Shown: positions 33,183-42,572, counted from the stretch's first letter. The stretch is DNA of 64,000 nt from Pseudobdellovibrionaceae bacterium (GCA_019637955.1 JAHBUS010000005.1:1-64000), one strand, 5' to 3'. The notes: generated by a model from the sequence alone, not told the origin. Made by a program: numbers and translations.

Positions 33183-35725
33183 TGCGCCCTCGTTTCAAAG
33201 GTCGGCATTTCAACGCCCGTGATGGCGCCGAGGTCCCGGTAGTTTGTCGACGGCGAGTTGTGGGTGAAGTTGTAACGCCCATCATTGATATTGGGATGCA
33301 TGGAGGTCTGCTCGTAAGGAGCCGCTAAGCCCGTCGCATCTAAGTACATCACATTCGTTGAAACGCAAGGCGTGCGCCAAGGACGGCCTTGGTAATAGGA
33401 GCTGCCAGAAGGGTACTCAAAACTTCGGCTCGACAAATCGATGCTTCCCACCAACTCGCGAGGATAGGTCGGAGCAAAATGAGTTTTCGAAAAATCGCGG
33501 CCGCCTTGAACGGGATCATACTGAAAATTCAGCTGCATTCGCAGCCCGTTCAGAATCACCTCGGACTCCTGGCGCATGACCCCCTCGGCCAACCGCTGGG
33601 TTTGAAACACCTGTGGGTAGTAAAGCTCCGGAAGGACAGGCTGGCCCCCATAATAGTTGGAACTAGGTGCCGGCAGCGGTGAGTTGCCAACGCCCGCATA
33701 CGCGGGAATTTGCGCCCGCCAGATACGCGAAGTGGCGCCAACAGGATTGAGATCTTCGCCGGGCAGAGAGACCATGCAGAGGTTCAAAACAAACTGCTGA
33801 GCCGATGAATCCAGAGCGCTCCACAGACCCTTCAGCAAAAAAGGACCATACAGATTGCTTGTTGTATTCCCGATCAGGCTCACGTCGTCGATGATGTAGC
33901 GACGGTACCCATAAAGAAACCCATCATTTTCATACCGCGTGTAGTCCGTGATGTTGTGCCGCACGGGCTGAAGCGTCCCTGAAGTCACCGGATAGGTGCT
34001 CGCTAATCGTGATGTGTCCAAAGGAACATACTGCGGACTAACAAGTTGAACAATTTCGGGAGACAGGAGCGTCAGCTTCAATCCTCTCAGGCCCGAGCCG
34101 CTCGTGTCGCGATTGAAGTAAATTTCGCGAAGGCGAGCGGGATCCGTGACGAGCGGAGAACTCGTGTCCGGCTGTACGCCCCGCAGGATCGTCGATTGCT
34201 CGTTGATCACCCAAAGAGAAAAAGCCGTGCGGAGCGTGTTGTTCGGCAAACGCGAGGTCATCAGACCATTGGCCTTGTTCTGAATAATTTCGAGAGGAAC
34301 TTTGGAGTAGATAATTTTTTGTTCGACTTGACCTTGAGTGGCGGCCGCTTGAACTCCCGAAGCATCGAAGGTGGGCCAAGATACGGCGTCCAGATCCAAA
34401 ACCGAAATGCGCTGACAGTTGGCGGTTCCGGTTGATGTGTAACTTGTGTAAAAGCCGCGCTCCCAGATTGGACAGTCCATGTAACTCGTCGGCAGCGGGT
34501 TCTCGATCACGAGACCGCAGCGTCGGGCATCCTCTTCGAGCGAGGCCATGTGCTCCTGCGAAATTTGTGGTGCGGGCGAGGCTTCGGCGTCATCCGTGAA
34601 GAGCGTCCCCTCAAGACCCGCGTTCTTTCTCCAGAGATCAAAGCTCTTCGGAAAGTGCGCCGAGTGGGAACAGTACTTTTTACCGGCAAAGGCCGTAGGA
34701 CGCGAGATGCACGTGCCGTTCATCGCGGTTCCCCAAGAACTCGCGCCCCCATAGGAATAAACGAATGAAGGCATTCGCATGGGGTCGCTAAAGTACCCCG
34801 TTCCGTCAACGCCGTTCCAAGCGAGCAAGGGCGGCGTACTTCCGCCAAAAAGCGCGAGCGGATAAACGTTCGGCGCCACCTGTGATCGGCGGGCCGTGCT
34901 GGGATCGCCCGATCGAACTTGATTCCAAAGCCCTTCGGCCAAAGTGGCATCTTTTAAGATGAGACCCACGCCGCCACCGTGGTTGGAGCTGTATAAATTG
35001 ACGTAAGGCGCGAGCAAAGATGGAAGATTGGCATTTCCGGGTGTGTTGTTCGGTACCGGGATTGGGTTCGGGTTGTAATAAATCCCGCCCAAAAATTGAA
35101 GGCGGTCTCCTTGAACAATCCCTCCCCACTCTCCGGGCCAATTTGTCGTGGGCGCATTGTAGACAACGCCGGCATCGTACCGAGCCACATAGCTGTAAAA
35201 AACCAGGGGGCCCTTGGTGTACATGCGACGGTCACGCGAGATCATGCCTGCGGGCGACTTCGAATTGTAAGACTGAGTGACGTAAACGGGGTCGGTGCTT
35301 TCGGAAAAAACCATGTAGTCCGAAACGTCCATGGTTTTGATCGAACGGATGAAGACCGTCGACATGCCTTTGTAGCTGGCTTCGACCGTGAGATCGTATC
35401 CCTTGGTCGCCGGCCGGTACGCCGCCGTCACCGTCCAATTCACGCCGTCGCTTGAACCGGTTGCCGTCACTTCGGGAATCACGCGGCAACTGGCATCGAG
35501 CGGCTGCTTCCACAGACGGCGTGAAAGCGCGGACTCCATCACCGCGAAGGCGGAAGTCGCGCCTTCATTTAAAATCAAGCGGTCCAAATTGCGACGACGG
35601 TTCTCTTGTCCAATGCGATAGAGATCCATCACCGAAAAAAAGAGGATGGTGGAGAGGGCCGAGATGACGGTCACGATCATGATCGACATCAGGCCGCGCG
35701 AATTTTGAAGAGGTCGAAACCGCAT
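33179..35725 (-). CDS. Large PilX/GspK-like minor pilin
   Basis: An 848-residue protein with a pilin-like N-terminal helix (GLMSIMIVTVISALSTILF) after a basic leader. The glutamate at +5 is missing, as in GspK/PilX-type tip proteins. The rest is a very long extracellular or periplasmic domain rich in Tyr, Pro and Asn, with little repetition. It is the first gene of the operon with two smaller pilins, and could form the tip of a pilus or pseudopilus. The size is far above the usual 200-330 residues of PilX or GspK. Confidence 0.7.
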   Translation of the reverse strand: MRFRPLQNSRGLMSIMIVTVISALSTILFFSVMDLYRIGQENRRRNLDRLILNEGATSAFAVMESALSRRLWKQPLDASCRVIPEVTATGSSDGVNWTVTAAYRPATKGYDLTVEASYKGMSTVFIRSIKTMDVSDYMVFSESTDPVYVTQSYNSKSPAGMISRDRRMYTKGPLVFYSYVARYDAGVVYNAPTTNWPGEWGGIVQGDRLQFLGGIYYNPNPIPVPNNTPGNANLPSLLAPYVNLYSSNHGGGVGLILKDATLAEGLWNQVRSGDPSTARRSQVAPNVYPLALFGGSTPPLLAWNGVDGTGYFSDPMRMPSFVYSYGGASSWGTAMNGTCISRPTAFAGKKYCSHSAHFPKSFDLWRKNAGLEGTLFTDDAEASPAPQISQEHMASLEEDARRCGLVIENPLPTSYMDCPIWERGFYTSYTSTGTANCQRISVLDLDAVSWPTFDASGVQAAATQGQVEQKIIYSKVPLEIIQNKANGLMTSRLPNNTLRTAFSLWVINEQSTILRGVQPDTSSPLVTDPARLREIYFNRDTSGSGLRGLKLTLLSPEIVQLVSPQYVPLDTSRLASTYPVTSGTLQPVRHNITDYTRYENDGFLYGYRRYIIDDVSLIGNTTSNLYGPFLLKGLWSALDSSAQQFVLNLCMVSLPGEDLNPVGATSRIWRAQIPAYAGVGNSPLPAPSSNYYGGQPVLPELYYPQVFQTQRLAEGVMRQESEVILNGLRMQLNFQYDPVQGGRDFSKTHFAPTYPRELVGSIDLSSRSFEYPSGSSYYQGRPWRTPCVSTNVMYLDATGLAAPYEQTSMHPNINDGRYNFTHNSPSTNYRDLGAITGVEMPTFETRAQ

Positions 35726-35764
35726 TCTTTATTGTGGGTGCGCAGATGGAAGAGAGGCAAACAA

Positions 35765-35790
35765 AAAACCCGCTATCGCTAGCGGGTTTT
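35765..35790 (-). terminator. Displaced terminator of tRNA-Val
   Basis: AAAACCCGCT and AGCGGGTTTT form a perfect 10-bp stem with a 6-nt loop and A/T runs. It lies 15 bp left of the attL repeat. Before the island inserted it would have stood just after the tRNA-Val gene, which is transcribed in this direction. Confidence 0.8.
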
Positions 35791-35804
35791 AGATTCTGAA
35801 AGAA

Positions 35805-35816
35805 TGGTAGGGAGTA
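35805..35816. repeat. attL of the tRNA-Val island
   Basis: TGGTAGGGAGTA is identical to the tRNA-Val 3' end at 42774-42785. It is the displaced tRNA end left by integration, 65 bp from the integrase stop codon. Confidence 0.88.
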
Positions 35817-35859
35817 ATGCCGCCCTGAAACCTGAGTGATTTCAAGGGCCCGACTGCCC

Positions 35860-35880
35860 GTTTCCTACAGATTCCTACAT
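35860..35880. promoter_or_regulatory. Integrase arm-type sites at the left end
   Basis: GTTTCCTACAG (35860-35870) followed by ATTCCTACAT (35871-35880). The 11-bp GTTTCCTACAG is repeated at 42590-42600 near the other end of the island, as expected for arm-binding sites of a tyrosine integrase. Confidence 0.6.
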
Positions 35881-36969
35881 TCACCGAAACTCGAGCACTT
35901 TCGCATCTTCCAGCCCGTGTGTTTTCAAGCTGTCGAAGACGCTCGTTGAATTCTTGATACTGATTCCGCCCTTCCGCATGTACATCATCATCGTATCAAT
36001 CGTTGCCCAGCCGCCTTGCGCCATAACTTGGCTTGGTGGGACCCCTTTATCCAAGAGCCAGGTCGCCCAACTTGCCCGAAGATCATGAAAACGAACTGCA
36101 TGAAGACCATTGGCTTTCAAAAATAGCCTCAGATCATAAGCCTGTTCGCCCCGCTCCCAACGAGTCAGCCGAGGAAGCACAAAGTCAGAACCTGCTGCTT
36201 TCAACTTCAATTCCTTCAACAACGGCATCAGAGGCATCGGGATTTCAACGACTCGGTCATTTCCAGACTTTGTCGATTTGAACCCATCTTTTTTGCTCCA
36301 AGAGCAATTGACCATGATTTGGCGTTTCTCGAGATCCACTTGATGCCACTTCAGAGCGTACAGCTCACCGTTTCGTAGACCCGTAAATAGCGCGACGGCA
36401 TAATGTGGGTACCATGGCCAATTCTGTTCTTGAGCTTTTTGAAGGACCATCAATATCTGAGACTCGGTCAAAACGGCTTTGATCTTGTTCTTGATTTTGA
36501 ACTTCAACTTTGGAGTCGGGTTTTTCAAGATCAAATTTGTATCGACAGCAAACTGAAAAACGCCTTTGACACATTTGACGAAAAACTTCCGATAGGACTC
36601 TGAGTTGTCAGCCAATCGCTCGCTCAACAGCCTCTGGACATCTTCCGAAGTGATCGAGTCAACAAACCGATCTCCCCAAGCTTCAAGGGTGTGGAAGTGC
36701 AAAAGCTTCTCTCTATTATAGCGCGTGGTCTCCGTAATGTCGGCAGTCTTCAAGCTTCTCAAATAATTCTCGAGATGCTGTTTCCAAGTCGGGATTTTCT
36801 CGCGTTTCAACTTCTCATTCACTTCGATAATCAAATCAGCATGAACACGCCGTGCTTCTGCCAGCGATTTGATTCCTCGTCGCTTCAGACCGACTGGTGG
36901 TCCACCACCAGCGGGTCGACGAGAATATGCAACCCGATATGTTTTTGACGATTCATCAAAGGTAATCAT
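35881..36969 (-). CDS. Tyrosine integrase of the tRNA-Val island
   Basis: A 362-residue phage-type tyrosine recombinase. The active-site arginine is in LFTGLRNGELYALKW, the lysine in STKSGNDRVVEIP, the HXXR in FHDLRASWATWL and the tyrosine in MMMYMRKGG. The position usually held by the second histidine reads GGWA. An N-terminal AP2-like DNA-binding domain (TYRVAYSRRPAGGGPPVGLK) precedes the core-binding part. It stands next to attL, and its start overlaps the AlpA-like gene by 4 bp. It should insert the element in the 3' end of tRNA-Val. Confidence 0.94.
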   Translation of the reverse strand: MITFDESSKTYRVAYSRRPAGGGPPVGLKRRGIKSLAEARRVHADLIIEVNEKLKREKIPTWKQHLENYLRSLKTADITETTRYNREKLLHFHTLEAWGDRFVDSITSEDVQRLLSERLADNSESYRKFFVKCVKGVFQFAVDTNLILKNPTPKLKFKIKNKIKAVLTESQILMVLQKAQEQNWPWYPHYAVALFTGLRNGELYALKWHQVDLEKRQIMVNCSWSKKDGFKSTKSGNDRVVEIPMPLMPLLKELKLKAAGSDFVLPRLTRWERGEQAYDLRLFLKANGLHAVRFHDLRASWATWLLDKGVPPSQVMAQGGWATIDTMMMYMRKGGISIKNSTSVFDSLKTHGLEDAKVLEFR

Positions 36970-37205
36970 AGAGGCCCTCTCTTATTTTTAAGTAAAAGAG
37001 CCTCCAACTCATCAAGACGATACCGATTGCTCCGGCCCAACTTGTAATACGGAACTTTCCCATTACTAGTCAGGTTCCAGAGCATCTGTTGCGACACTCT
37101 CAGAAACCGCGCCGCCTCTTTTCCATCCATCCAAATTGTCAAAGAACGAGGGGAGGGAGATACCAGATCAGCTTTTTTTTGGCAATTTAAGCATTGGATT
37201 GGCAT
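36966..37205 (-). CDS. AlpA/excisionase-like HTH protein
   Basis: A 79-residue protein. A CXXC pair at the start (IQCLNCQKK) is followed by an HTH_17 domain: WMDGKEAARFLRVSQQMLWN, LTSNGKVPYYKLGRSNRYRL, DELEALLL. Such proteins (AlpA, Xis) control excision and satellite gene expression. I use the ATG at 37205 behind GGAGGGC; an upstream start would add 53 residues without domain character. It is coupled to the integrase. Confidence 0.82.
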   Translation of the reverse strand: MPIQCLNCQKKADLVSPSPRSLTIWMDGKEAARFLRVSQQMLWNLTSNGKVPYYKLGRSNRYRLDELEALLLKNKRGPL

Positions 37206-37333
37206 CTGCCCTCCCCCCCAAAAAAGATATCGAGCAAAGAATGTGGTATCCAAGACACCGAAACACACCTTTAGATCATTCATTTTCTTAATAAAATTCG
37301 GAAATTGAACATTAGTTGCCTCTGAACTGTGTT

Positions 37334-38707
37334 TCACGTGTTTTGTCTGATTCGGATTCCACAAACCACACGCTTCCGAGCACCATCTTTATCTTGGATG
37401 GCGTTTGGTGGTCGAAAAGACTTGGGAAACTGCGCCTGAATTTCCTTAAAAAGATCTCTCTGGGACAGGCGAGGCAAATGTGAATTACGTATAGCCTCGC
37501 TAAACAAATTTAAGATATTTTTTGTAGGCTCTTTAGCATTCGGGTCTCCCTCAAAATTATCTTGAACCCATGGACGCAAGAGATCCGAATTCATCTTCAA
37601 CATCTCCAATTCATTTTTCTGACAAGCCGTCTCCAAAAAACCCTGATCGTTCAGACTTTTTGCCCCTTCCAAAGCCCAATTGAGCACACCAGAAAGTTCT
37701 CCGCTTTTTAACCAAAAATCTTTTTCTAGAAATTCAGGTTTTTGCTCTTTTTTTGAGATTGTCACAGGAAACTTAATGTAGAGAATTCTGCGCCACAAAC
37801 CAGATGAACGATCGTTGAATGTTGGAAACTCATTTGTGGCAAAGGTTAACTTCGCAGTCGGATTCAGAGTGAAGGGATCTTTAAACTTCTTTTCAACTGT
37901 AATCGCGCCGCCAGTGACGAAAAGCTTGATCGTATCCTCAACTCGGGATGTGATCGGACCAACTTCTTCAACGATGTTTGCAAGCTTCCCATATGTTGCC
38001 GCTAGCTTGAAAACTTTGTCTGGATCAAAGCCATTGATGGGGATAGATGAAACATTTTCCTCACCCAACATCAACCGAAGCACGAGCAAAACGACGCTCT
38101 TGCCATTTGCACCCGTGCCCTCGAAGAACATCATCTTTCCTTTCGAAAGGCCACTCATCAAGTGATATCCGAACCACTGCTGAAGTAGAACTTGGTCTTC
38201 CTTATTGGGAATGACCTTTTCAACAATCTGATTCCAGGTAGGGCAGCTCGCAAAAGGATCATAGTCATAGGGGATCTTAGATAAATTGAAGAACTGAGGA
38301 GTGTGGGAAATGATATCGACTCGATCCGGATCTTTTAGCATTTCATCGATATTCACTAAACCATTCTGGAAAGCGCGAAAAATTCCTAGCTCTGTCTGAT
38401 CAATGAACGTGTCGAGAAATACTACCGATGCCCCAGCACCCATCACAGTTTTGGTCTTAATGTGATGAAGTGCCTCTTCGGCATTATTGCGAGTATTTTT
38501 ATATTCTGGGTCGGCCAATTCTCCAGCCCACTTTGTGAACTCGAGCTTTAGATACTCGGAGCCAAGCTCGCGATAGTACCCCTCTTGCCAAATGTAAAAT
38601 TTGTTATCGCAATAGCGCAACATGTAGCCCATCTCGAGATCTGTATACTTATCTGCTAAAAATTGCGGAACGAGACTGGCTGGTGGAATTGACGATCCTT
38701 TTCCCAT
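37334..38707 (-). CDS. D5/P4-type SF3 helicase
   Basis: A 457-residue protein. A D5_N-like region (about 60-180) precedes the SF3 helicase with Walker A FFEGTGANGKSVVLLVLRLM (about 205-224), Walker B NIVEEVGP, and motif C LTFATNEFPTFNDRSSGLWRRILYI with the sensor asparagine and arginine finger. It has no N-terminal primase domain, so it is shorter than P4 alpha. It probably drives replication of the excised island. AGGAG precedes the start. The gene lies between excisionase and the divergent orphan pair. Confidence 0.88.
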   Translation of the reverse strand: MGKGSSIPPASLVPQFLADKYTDLEMGYMLRYCDNKFYIWQEGYYRELGSEYLKLEFTKWAGELADPEYKNTRNNAEEALHHIKTKTVMGAGASVVFLDTFIDQTELGIFRAFQNGLVNIDEMLKDPDRVDIISHTPQFFNLSKIPYDYDPFASCPTWNQIVEKVIPNKEDQVLLQQWFGYHLMSGLSKGKMMFFEGTGANGKSVVLLVLRLMLGEENVSSIPINGFDPDKVFKLAATYGKLANIVEEVGPITSRVEDTIKLFVTGGAITVEKKFKDPFTLNPTAKLTFATNEFPTFNDRSSGLWRRILYIKFPVTISKKEQKPEFLEKDFWLKSGELSGVLNWALEGAKSLNDQGFLETACQKNELEMLKMNSDLLRPWVQDNFEGDPNAKEPTKNILNLFSEAIRNSHLPRLSQRDLFKEIQAQFPKSFRPPNAIQDKDGARKRVVCGIRIRQNT

Positions 38708-38768
38708 AAAATACTCCTGTTAATTAAATTTTTCCTGTGTCTGTGGTGACAACAGTGGAGTGCCTTGT

Positions 38769-39488
38769 ATGAAGATAACTGCTCGAAAAGTAGAACCTAA
38801 CCTGTGCGTCTTTTTCACAAAGAGGGGATTTTCTACGCCCCCCAAAGAATTCAGATCTAAGGCTACCAATTCATTTAAAAAAAGATGGTCCTCTAAACCG
38901 TACTCATTTCTCGTCGAGCATATTGATCAAGTGGTTTGGTCCATCGGACTCCACGGCAGAGGGGCCTCCCTCGATAGACCCGTACTTCTTATGGATATTG
39001 AAAATCTGATTGAAATGATCACCGCCCCACCCCCTCCTGGGGGCCTTTATGGAAAATCAAGAAACTCAAAAAAAGAAATTGGAAAGAATGTTTACAGCAA
39101 GCGAATGCAAATCAGTAAAATGAGAAAAATAAATGATCTACTAGGAGATCTTAAGTTTCAAAAGAGTGATCAAGAATGGCTTGGGCGGCAATGGATGGTG
39201 GACATGATTGCTTTAGAAGAAACAATGGCGTCACTGATAGAACAGGCAGATAATTTGGCGCAAGAGTACTCAAAGAAAATGGTCGAAGGTTCCAACTCAG
39301 CCAGAAGATTGATTCTAACTTTCGGTGGAAAAAAAGCTGTCTTTGTAGATTTCGCAGAAGCCCTTACCAAAGATCTTCGTCACCATGGACTTCAGACTTT
39401 CAACACAGATAAGTTGAAGTCCAAAAAGCTAAACTCACGACTGCATTATTCAGATCCGAAAGAATGGTCTTGGTGGGATTGGATTTAA
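38769..39488 (+). CDS. Hypothetical protein of the tRNA-Val island
   Basis: A 239-residue basic protein starting at ATG 38769 behind AGTGGAG; GTG 38760 is an alternative. The middle has a Pro/Gly stretch (APPPPGGLYGK) followed by charged helices (SKRMQISKMRKINDLLGDL, EETMASLIEQADNLAQEY). No family is recognised. It is divergent from the helicase and its stop overlaps the next start. Its place between rep and the terS-like gene suggests a satellite function. Confidence 0.65.
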   Translation: MKITARKVEPNLCVFFTKRGFSTPPKEFRSKATNSFKKRWSSKPYSFLVEHIDQVVWSIGLHGRGASLDRPVLLMDIENLIEMITAPPPPGGLYGKSRNSKKEIGKNVYSKRMQISKMRKINDLLGDLKFQKSDQEWLGRQWMVDMIALEETMASLIEQADNLAQEYSKKMVEGSNSARRLILTFGGKKAVFVDFAEALTKDLRHHGLQTFNTDKLKSKKLNSRLHYSDPKEWSWWDWI

Positions 39489-39865
39489 TGTGTGGCAAAA
39501 TGCCAGACCCCAATCGAAAAACTATATTCAAAATTGTGCGTCCCAAAAAACAGATCGAAATCCAATCCCTGAGAGACCTAATGAAATTCAGACCCACTCT
39601 GTGTGACTGCGCGGGATTCTTTAAATGCTCAGAAGATACAATTTCTAGAATTATTCAGAAGGAAGAGAGTTTAACTTTTTGGGATTTCCGCGAAAGATAT
39701 TTTGGCTCCTCAAGAATGCAACTGCGCCAAAAGGCATTTCAAATGGCCATGTCAGGCGATCGAACAATGATGATTTTCATGCTCAAAAACTTCTGCGGCA
39801 TGAAAGACAATCCTGACTTCGATTTGGAGCCGCAGCAGTGTGAAGTTGAGTTCATCGACGACTAG
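39488..39865 (+). CDS. Small-terminase-like DNA-binding protein
   Basis: A 125-residue protein. An N-terminal HTH (SLRDLMKFRPTLCDCAGFFK, CSEDTISRIIQ) is followed by SSRMQLRQKAFQMAMSGDRT and MMIFMLKNFCGMKD. This pattern (an HTH choosing a target, then a helix ending in GN-TM-WLGK-LG) is common in small terminase subunits of phages and in satellites. The ATG at 39488 overlaps the previous stop; ATG 39464 is possible. It may redirect packaging to the island, which is inference. Confidence 0.6.
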   Translation: MCGKMPDPNRKTIFKIVRPKKQIEIQSLRDLMKFRPTLCDCAGFFKCSEDTISRIIQKEESLTFWDFRERYFGSSRMQLRQKAFQMAMSGDRTMMIFMLKNFCGMKDNPDFDLEPQQCEVEFIDD

Positions 39866-39869
39866 AAAA

Positions 39870-40811
39870 TCAATTCAGTATTTTCTTTGTTGGAATTTTG
39901 ATTTTAAAAAATTCAAAATTATCACCATTCATGACTTTTCGATCATCTGGAACTACTGGGGTATCGGCTTCAATTTTAATCGACGATTCTGTATCTTTGA
40001 GATTGTCGACAAGAACGGCAATATTATAGCCCTGCTTATCTCGCACTGAGGGAAAAATAATTCCCTGAATTCCCGCCATCAGACAGTAGTAGCCAAACCA
40101 TTGTGAATTCGATGGCATGTCCAATGAATAATAATTTTTGACAAAATCAGGATCTAACAGAGTTCGGTAAAGCTCGCCGTGGGTTTGAATTGTCCTCAAA
40201 GAAAAATATCCTAGATCTTTCGCCCACAGTTTAAACTCATCAGTTGGCTTAATGTCAGAAATGACCTGAGTAAAGCCGCGCAAATTATCTTTATTTCGAA
40301 GATCGATGCATTTTTCAATGTTCAGACCTAACTGAACGGTCATGAAATCACTCGGCTTCTGTAGAGCCATTTTCAATGCATCTACATTTCCTCTCATATA
40401 TCCTGGCGGGTAATGGTAACACTCACAAAAGGCAGTGTGAAAATCGTTGGCGACATACAGGCAAGCAAACGGTTTCGTATGCCCCATGCCGTTACCAATA
40501 TTGAAACGGCCTCCTGGCCCAGCCAAGCTACCCACCACAGAAAGCGGATCACCGTACTTTAATTGAACAATTCTCGTGTAACTTGCAGTAATCGCCGTGT
40601 CGGCTACGGCAGAGAGGGCATCGACAATTTCTTCTAATTTTTCTTCTCGAGATTTCTGAAGGAATCCGTAGTAAGCCTTGAAGAAGTCCTGAAGCTTCTT
40701 ATTTTCCCCATCTTCACTTTCAAAATACTGATTAAGTAGCTCATCAATCGAAGGAATCTTTTTATGCTGCGGCCTTGGAATGAATTGGCTTGAATGTTTT
40801 TTTCGGGACAT
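39870..40811 (-). CDS. RES-domain toxin
   Basis: A 313-residue protein with a RES domain at about 85-250: LKYGDPLSVVGSLAGPGGRF, NIGNGMGHTKPFACLYVAND, FHTAFCECYHYP. Residues of the expected pocket (Arg in GGRFN, Tyr in CLYV, Glu in CECY) are present. RES toxins of the Xre-RES class act on NAD+. It lies 3 bp after its antitoxin gene. It is longer than typical RES toxins (150-230), with an N-terminal helical extension. It may stabilise the island or defend the host. Confidence 0.85.
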   Translation of the reverse strand: MSRKKHSSQFIPRPQHKKIPSIDELLNQYFESEDGENKKLQDFFKAYYGFLQKSREEKLEEIVDALSAVADTAITASYTRIVQLKYGDPLSVVGSLAGPGGRFNIGNGMGHTKPFACLYVANDFHTAFCECYHYPPGYMRGNVDALKMALQKPSDFMTVQLGLNIEKCIDLRNKDNLRGFTQVISDIKPTDEFKLWAKDLGYFSLRTIQTHGELYRTLLDPDFVKNYYSLDMPSNSQWFGYYCLMAGIQGIIFPSVRDKQGYNIAVLVDNLKDTESSIKIEADTPVVPDDRKVMNGDNFEFFKIKIPTKKILN

Positions 40812-40814
40812 TAC

Positions 40815-41189
40815 TTAAGATTCGGAACGAGCCGCTAAAATAAACTCAAGAACCTTTTTGTACTTTCCTTTAAGGATTAGCTGCCTGGGAGAAAATCCTC
40901 CAAAATTTTGATTTGGAGTTCGAAGCCAGAAAGTAGTGGTTTTGAAGTCTCCTTCAAAGGTTTCAGAAACATACTCTAAAGCCGTTGCGAGCTGCTCGAC
41001 TCTTTCTTTTGCTTTACCAGTAAGCCTAGCTTGTCTGACTTGATCTACAGATAGGTTTAAAACCTCTGCTAATTGAGTCTTTGCCAGATCAAGAACATCA
41101 GCTAATTTGTCCACTTGGACATCGCCATTTTCTGCAAACAATCCGAGACTATTTTTAGAAAGACTCTTAGAGATTGAATTTTGGATCAT
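40815..41189 (-). CDS. Xre/MbcA/ParS-type antitoxin
   Basis: A 124-residue protein. A helical DNA-binding N-terminal part (VDKLADVLDLAKTQLAEVLN, LSVDQVRQAR) is followed by the MbcA/ParS toxin-binding domain: FWLRTPNQNFGGFSPRQLIL, KGKYKKVLEFI. The ATG at 41189 has GAGG upstream and is preferred to the TTG at 41201. It is first in the two-gene operon with the RES toxin, the common order for this class. Confidence 0.87.
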   Translation of the reverse strand: MIQNSISKSLSKNSLGLFAENGDVQVDKLADVLDLAKTQLAEVLNLSVDQVRQARLTGKAKERVEQLATALEYVSETFEGDFKTTTFWLRTPNQNFGGFSPRQLILKGKYKKVLEFILAARSES

Positions 41190-41436
41190 GGCTCGCCTCA
41201 ATTGTTAGAATCCATTTCGTACACTGATCGGCATAAAAAGCCAATACTTTACCGTTTGTATGCCATAAATATACCAAGAATATGCCTATTATTTAATCGT
41301 ACAAAATACTAATAAAAACAGATAGTTAATAGTTTTTAAAACTAGACCAATGTGCATTATTTTCATTTTAAAGTACAAAAAATCCACGCGGCGTTTCAAA
41401 TTGGGGCACAAATGTCCCCAGCTAGAAAGCGTATGG

Positions 41437-42009
41437 TCACCTGACTGGACCCGCGACTTCCCTTCCGACAAGCTTATATTTTTGCGAGAGGTTGAGCTTC
41501 TTCCCCTCAACCTCGTAAGTCACAAATAGTCCAAAAGTCTTCCCGATACATTCTTCATCCCTTTGCTCGTAGCCAGTGAATGGGATCAGCTTTTGCTCGC
41601 CGCAGATCATGAGGTGCTCCCAGCTTGTGCCGCTCCAAATGACTCTTGATGTGGGGCTTATCGAATCTGTCAAACTTGCTTTCGGTGGAATCATCGAAGG
41701 GACCATTGGAGCATTCCTGTCCAACAGACGAACGCCTTCGTGAATAACCTTTTCTGACTGACCTGAGGGATTGATGAAAGTTGTTTCGTCCCAGATCACC
41801 TTGATTGGCTTATCTGTTTTGTTCGTCATTACAAATGGAATGCTCGAACCAAAAGTCATGGGCGTGTAAGTGAAGACGATGTTCTTGTCTTCATACTTAA
41901 ATTCTTTCGCATCGACAGGCTCATAATCTCGCTTATATGTGGGTGGTTTCGGTCCCGTCGCACATCCCACAACAAAGAGTGCCGCCAAAGTAATCGCCAG
42001 CTTTCTCAC
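41437..42009 (-). CDS. Lipoprotein following the Xre regulator
   Basis: A 190-residue lipoprotein starting at GTG with GGAGG upstream. The signal ends in lipobox VGCA (about 15). The mature part is beta-rich, with VFTYTPMTFGSSIPFVMTNK, DKPIKVIWDETTFINPSGQS and ICGEQKLIPFTGYEQR. The start directly abuts the stop of the Xre gene. The parallel with the Xre-lipoprotein pair in the ssrA island suggests a shared module; the lipoproteins themselves show no evident similarity. Confidence 0.75.
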   Translation of the reverse strand: MRKLAITLAALFVVGCATGPKPPTYKRDYEPVDAKEFKYEDKNIVFTYTPMTFGSSIPFVMTNKTDKPIKVIWDETTFINPSGQSEKVIHEGVRLLDRNAPMVPSMIPPKASLTDSISPTSRVIWSGTSWEHLMICGEQKLIPFTGYEQRDEECIGKTFGLFVTYEVEGKKLNLSQKYKLVGREVAGPVR

Positions 42010-42312
42010 TCAATCCTCCCTGATTTTGACTCGCTTAATGCTGATTTCAAAAGTGCCCTTGAAAAAGTCTTCTTTCATGATTCTCTGAAGTGGCTCTTGG
42101 GCGTCGTCTTCACCGAACAACAAGAAGTGCAGACTGACCCCTAGATGATTTGCCACCAGGACGGCCTGAATCGGATTCGGGGAGCGATTTCCCAGCCACT
42201 CCGAAACTGTCGACTTGGGAACGCCTGTCGCCTGCGAAATCGACACAAGAGTTTCGCCCTTCTCGGCCATGAGCTTTTTCAAAATGGTTTTGATTCGTAA
42301 TTCTTTTTTCAT
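42010..42312 (-). CDS. Small Xre regulator with FLLFGED and EISIKRV motifs
   Basis: A 100-residue protein. An HTH domain occupies about 8-60 (ILKKLMAEKGETLVSISQAT, GVPKSTVSEWLGNRS). The motif FLLFGED (63-69) and the C-terminal strand GTFEISIKRV (86-95) match the regulator at 4577-4894 in position and order. It is joined end to start with the lipoprotein gene. It probably represses its operon; a 7-bp inverted repeat (ATCTCGG/CCGAGAT) in the upstream 100 bp is a candidate operator. Confidence 0.82.
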   Translation of the reverse strand: MKKELRIKTILKKLMAEKGETLVSISQATGVPKSTVSEWLGNRSPNPIQAVLVANHLGVSLHFLLFGEDDAQEPLQRIMKEDFFKGTFEISIKRVKIRED

Positions 42313-42572
42313 TTACACCACTCAAAATTCTGAAGGGTCCCTCCCCGTTAGGAGAGACCAGTTCCAAAATCTCGAACAAAGAAACGACATCTCGGCAGGA
42401 AAGGTCCTGAACTTCCGAGATCTCGAATCAAGGGTTTTGCGGTGTTTTCAGACAAAAGGGTGCCGAAGGCCGCAAAAGGCCCGTTCGAGGACTTTAATCC
42501 TCGTCTTCGACAATGTCTGGATGGGAAGAGGTGCGCGGCTTCTATGGCCGATACGGCCCTTTGGAGCATTGG

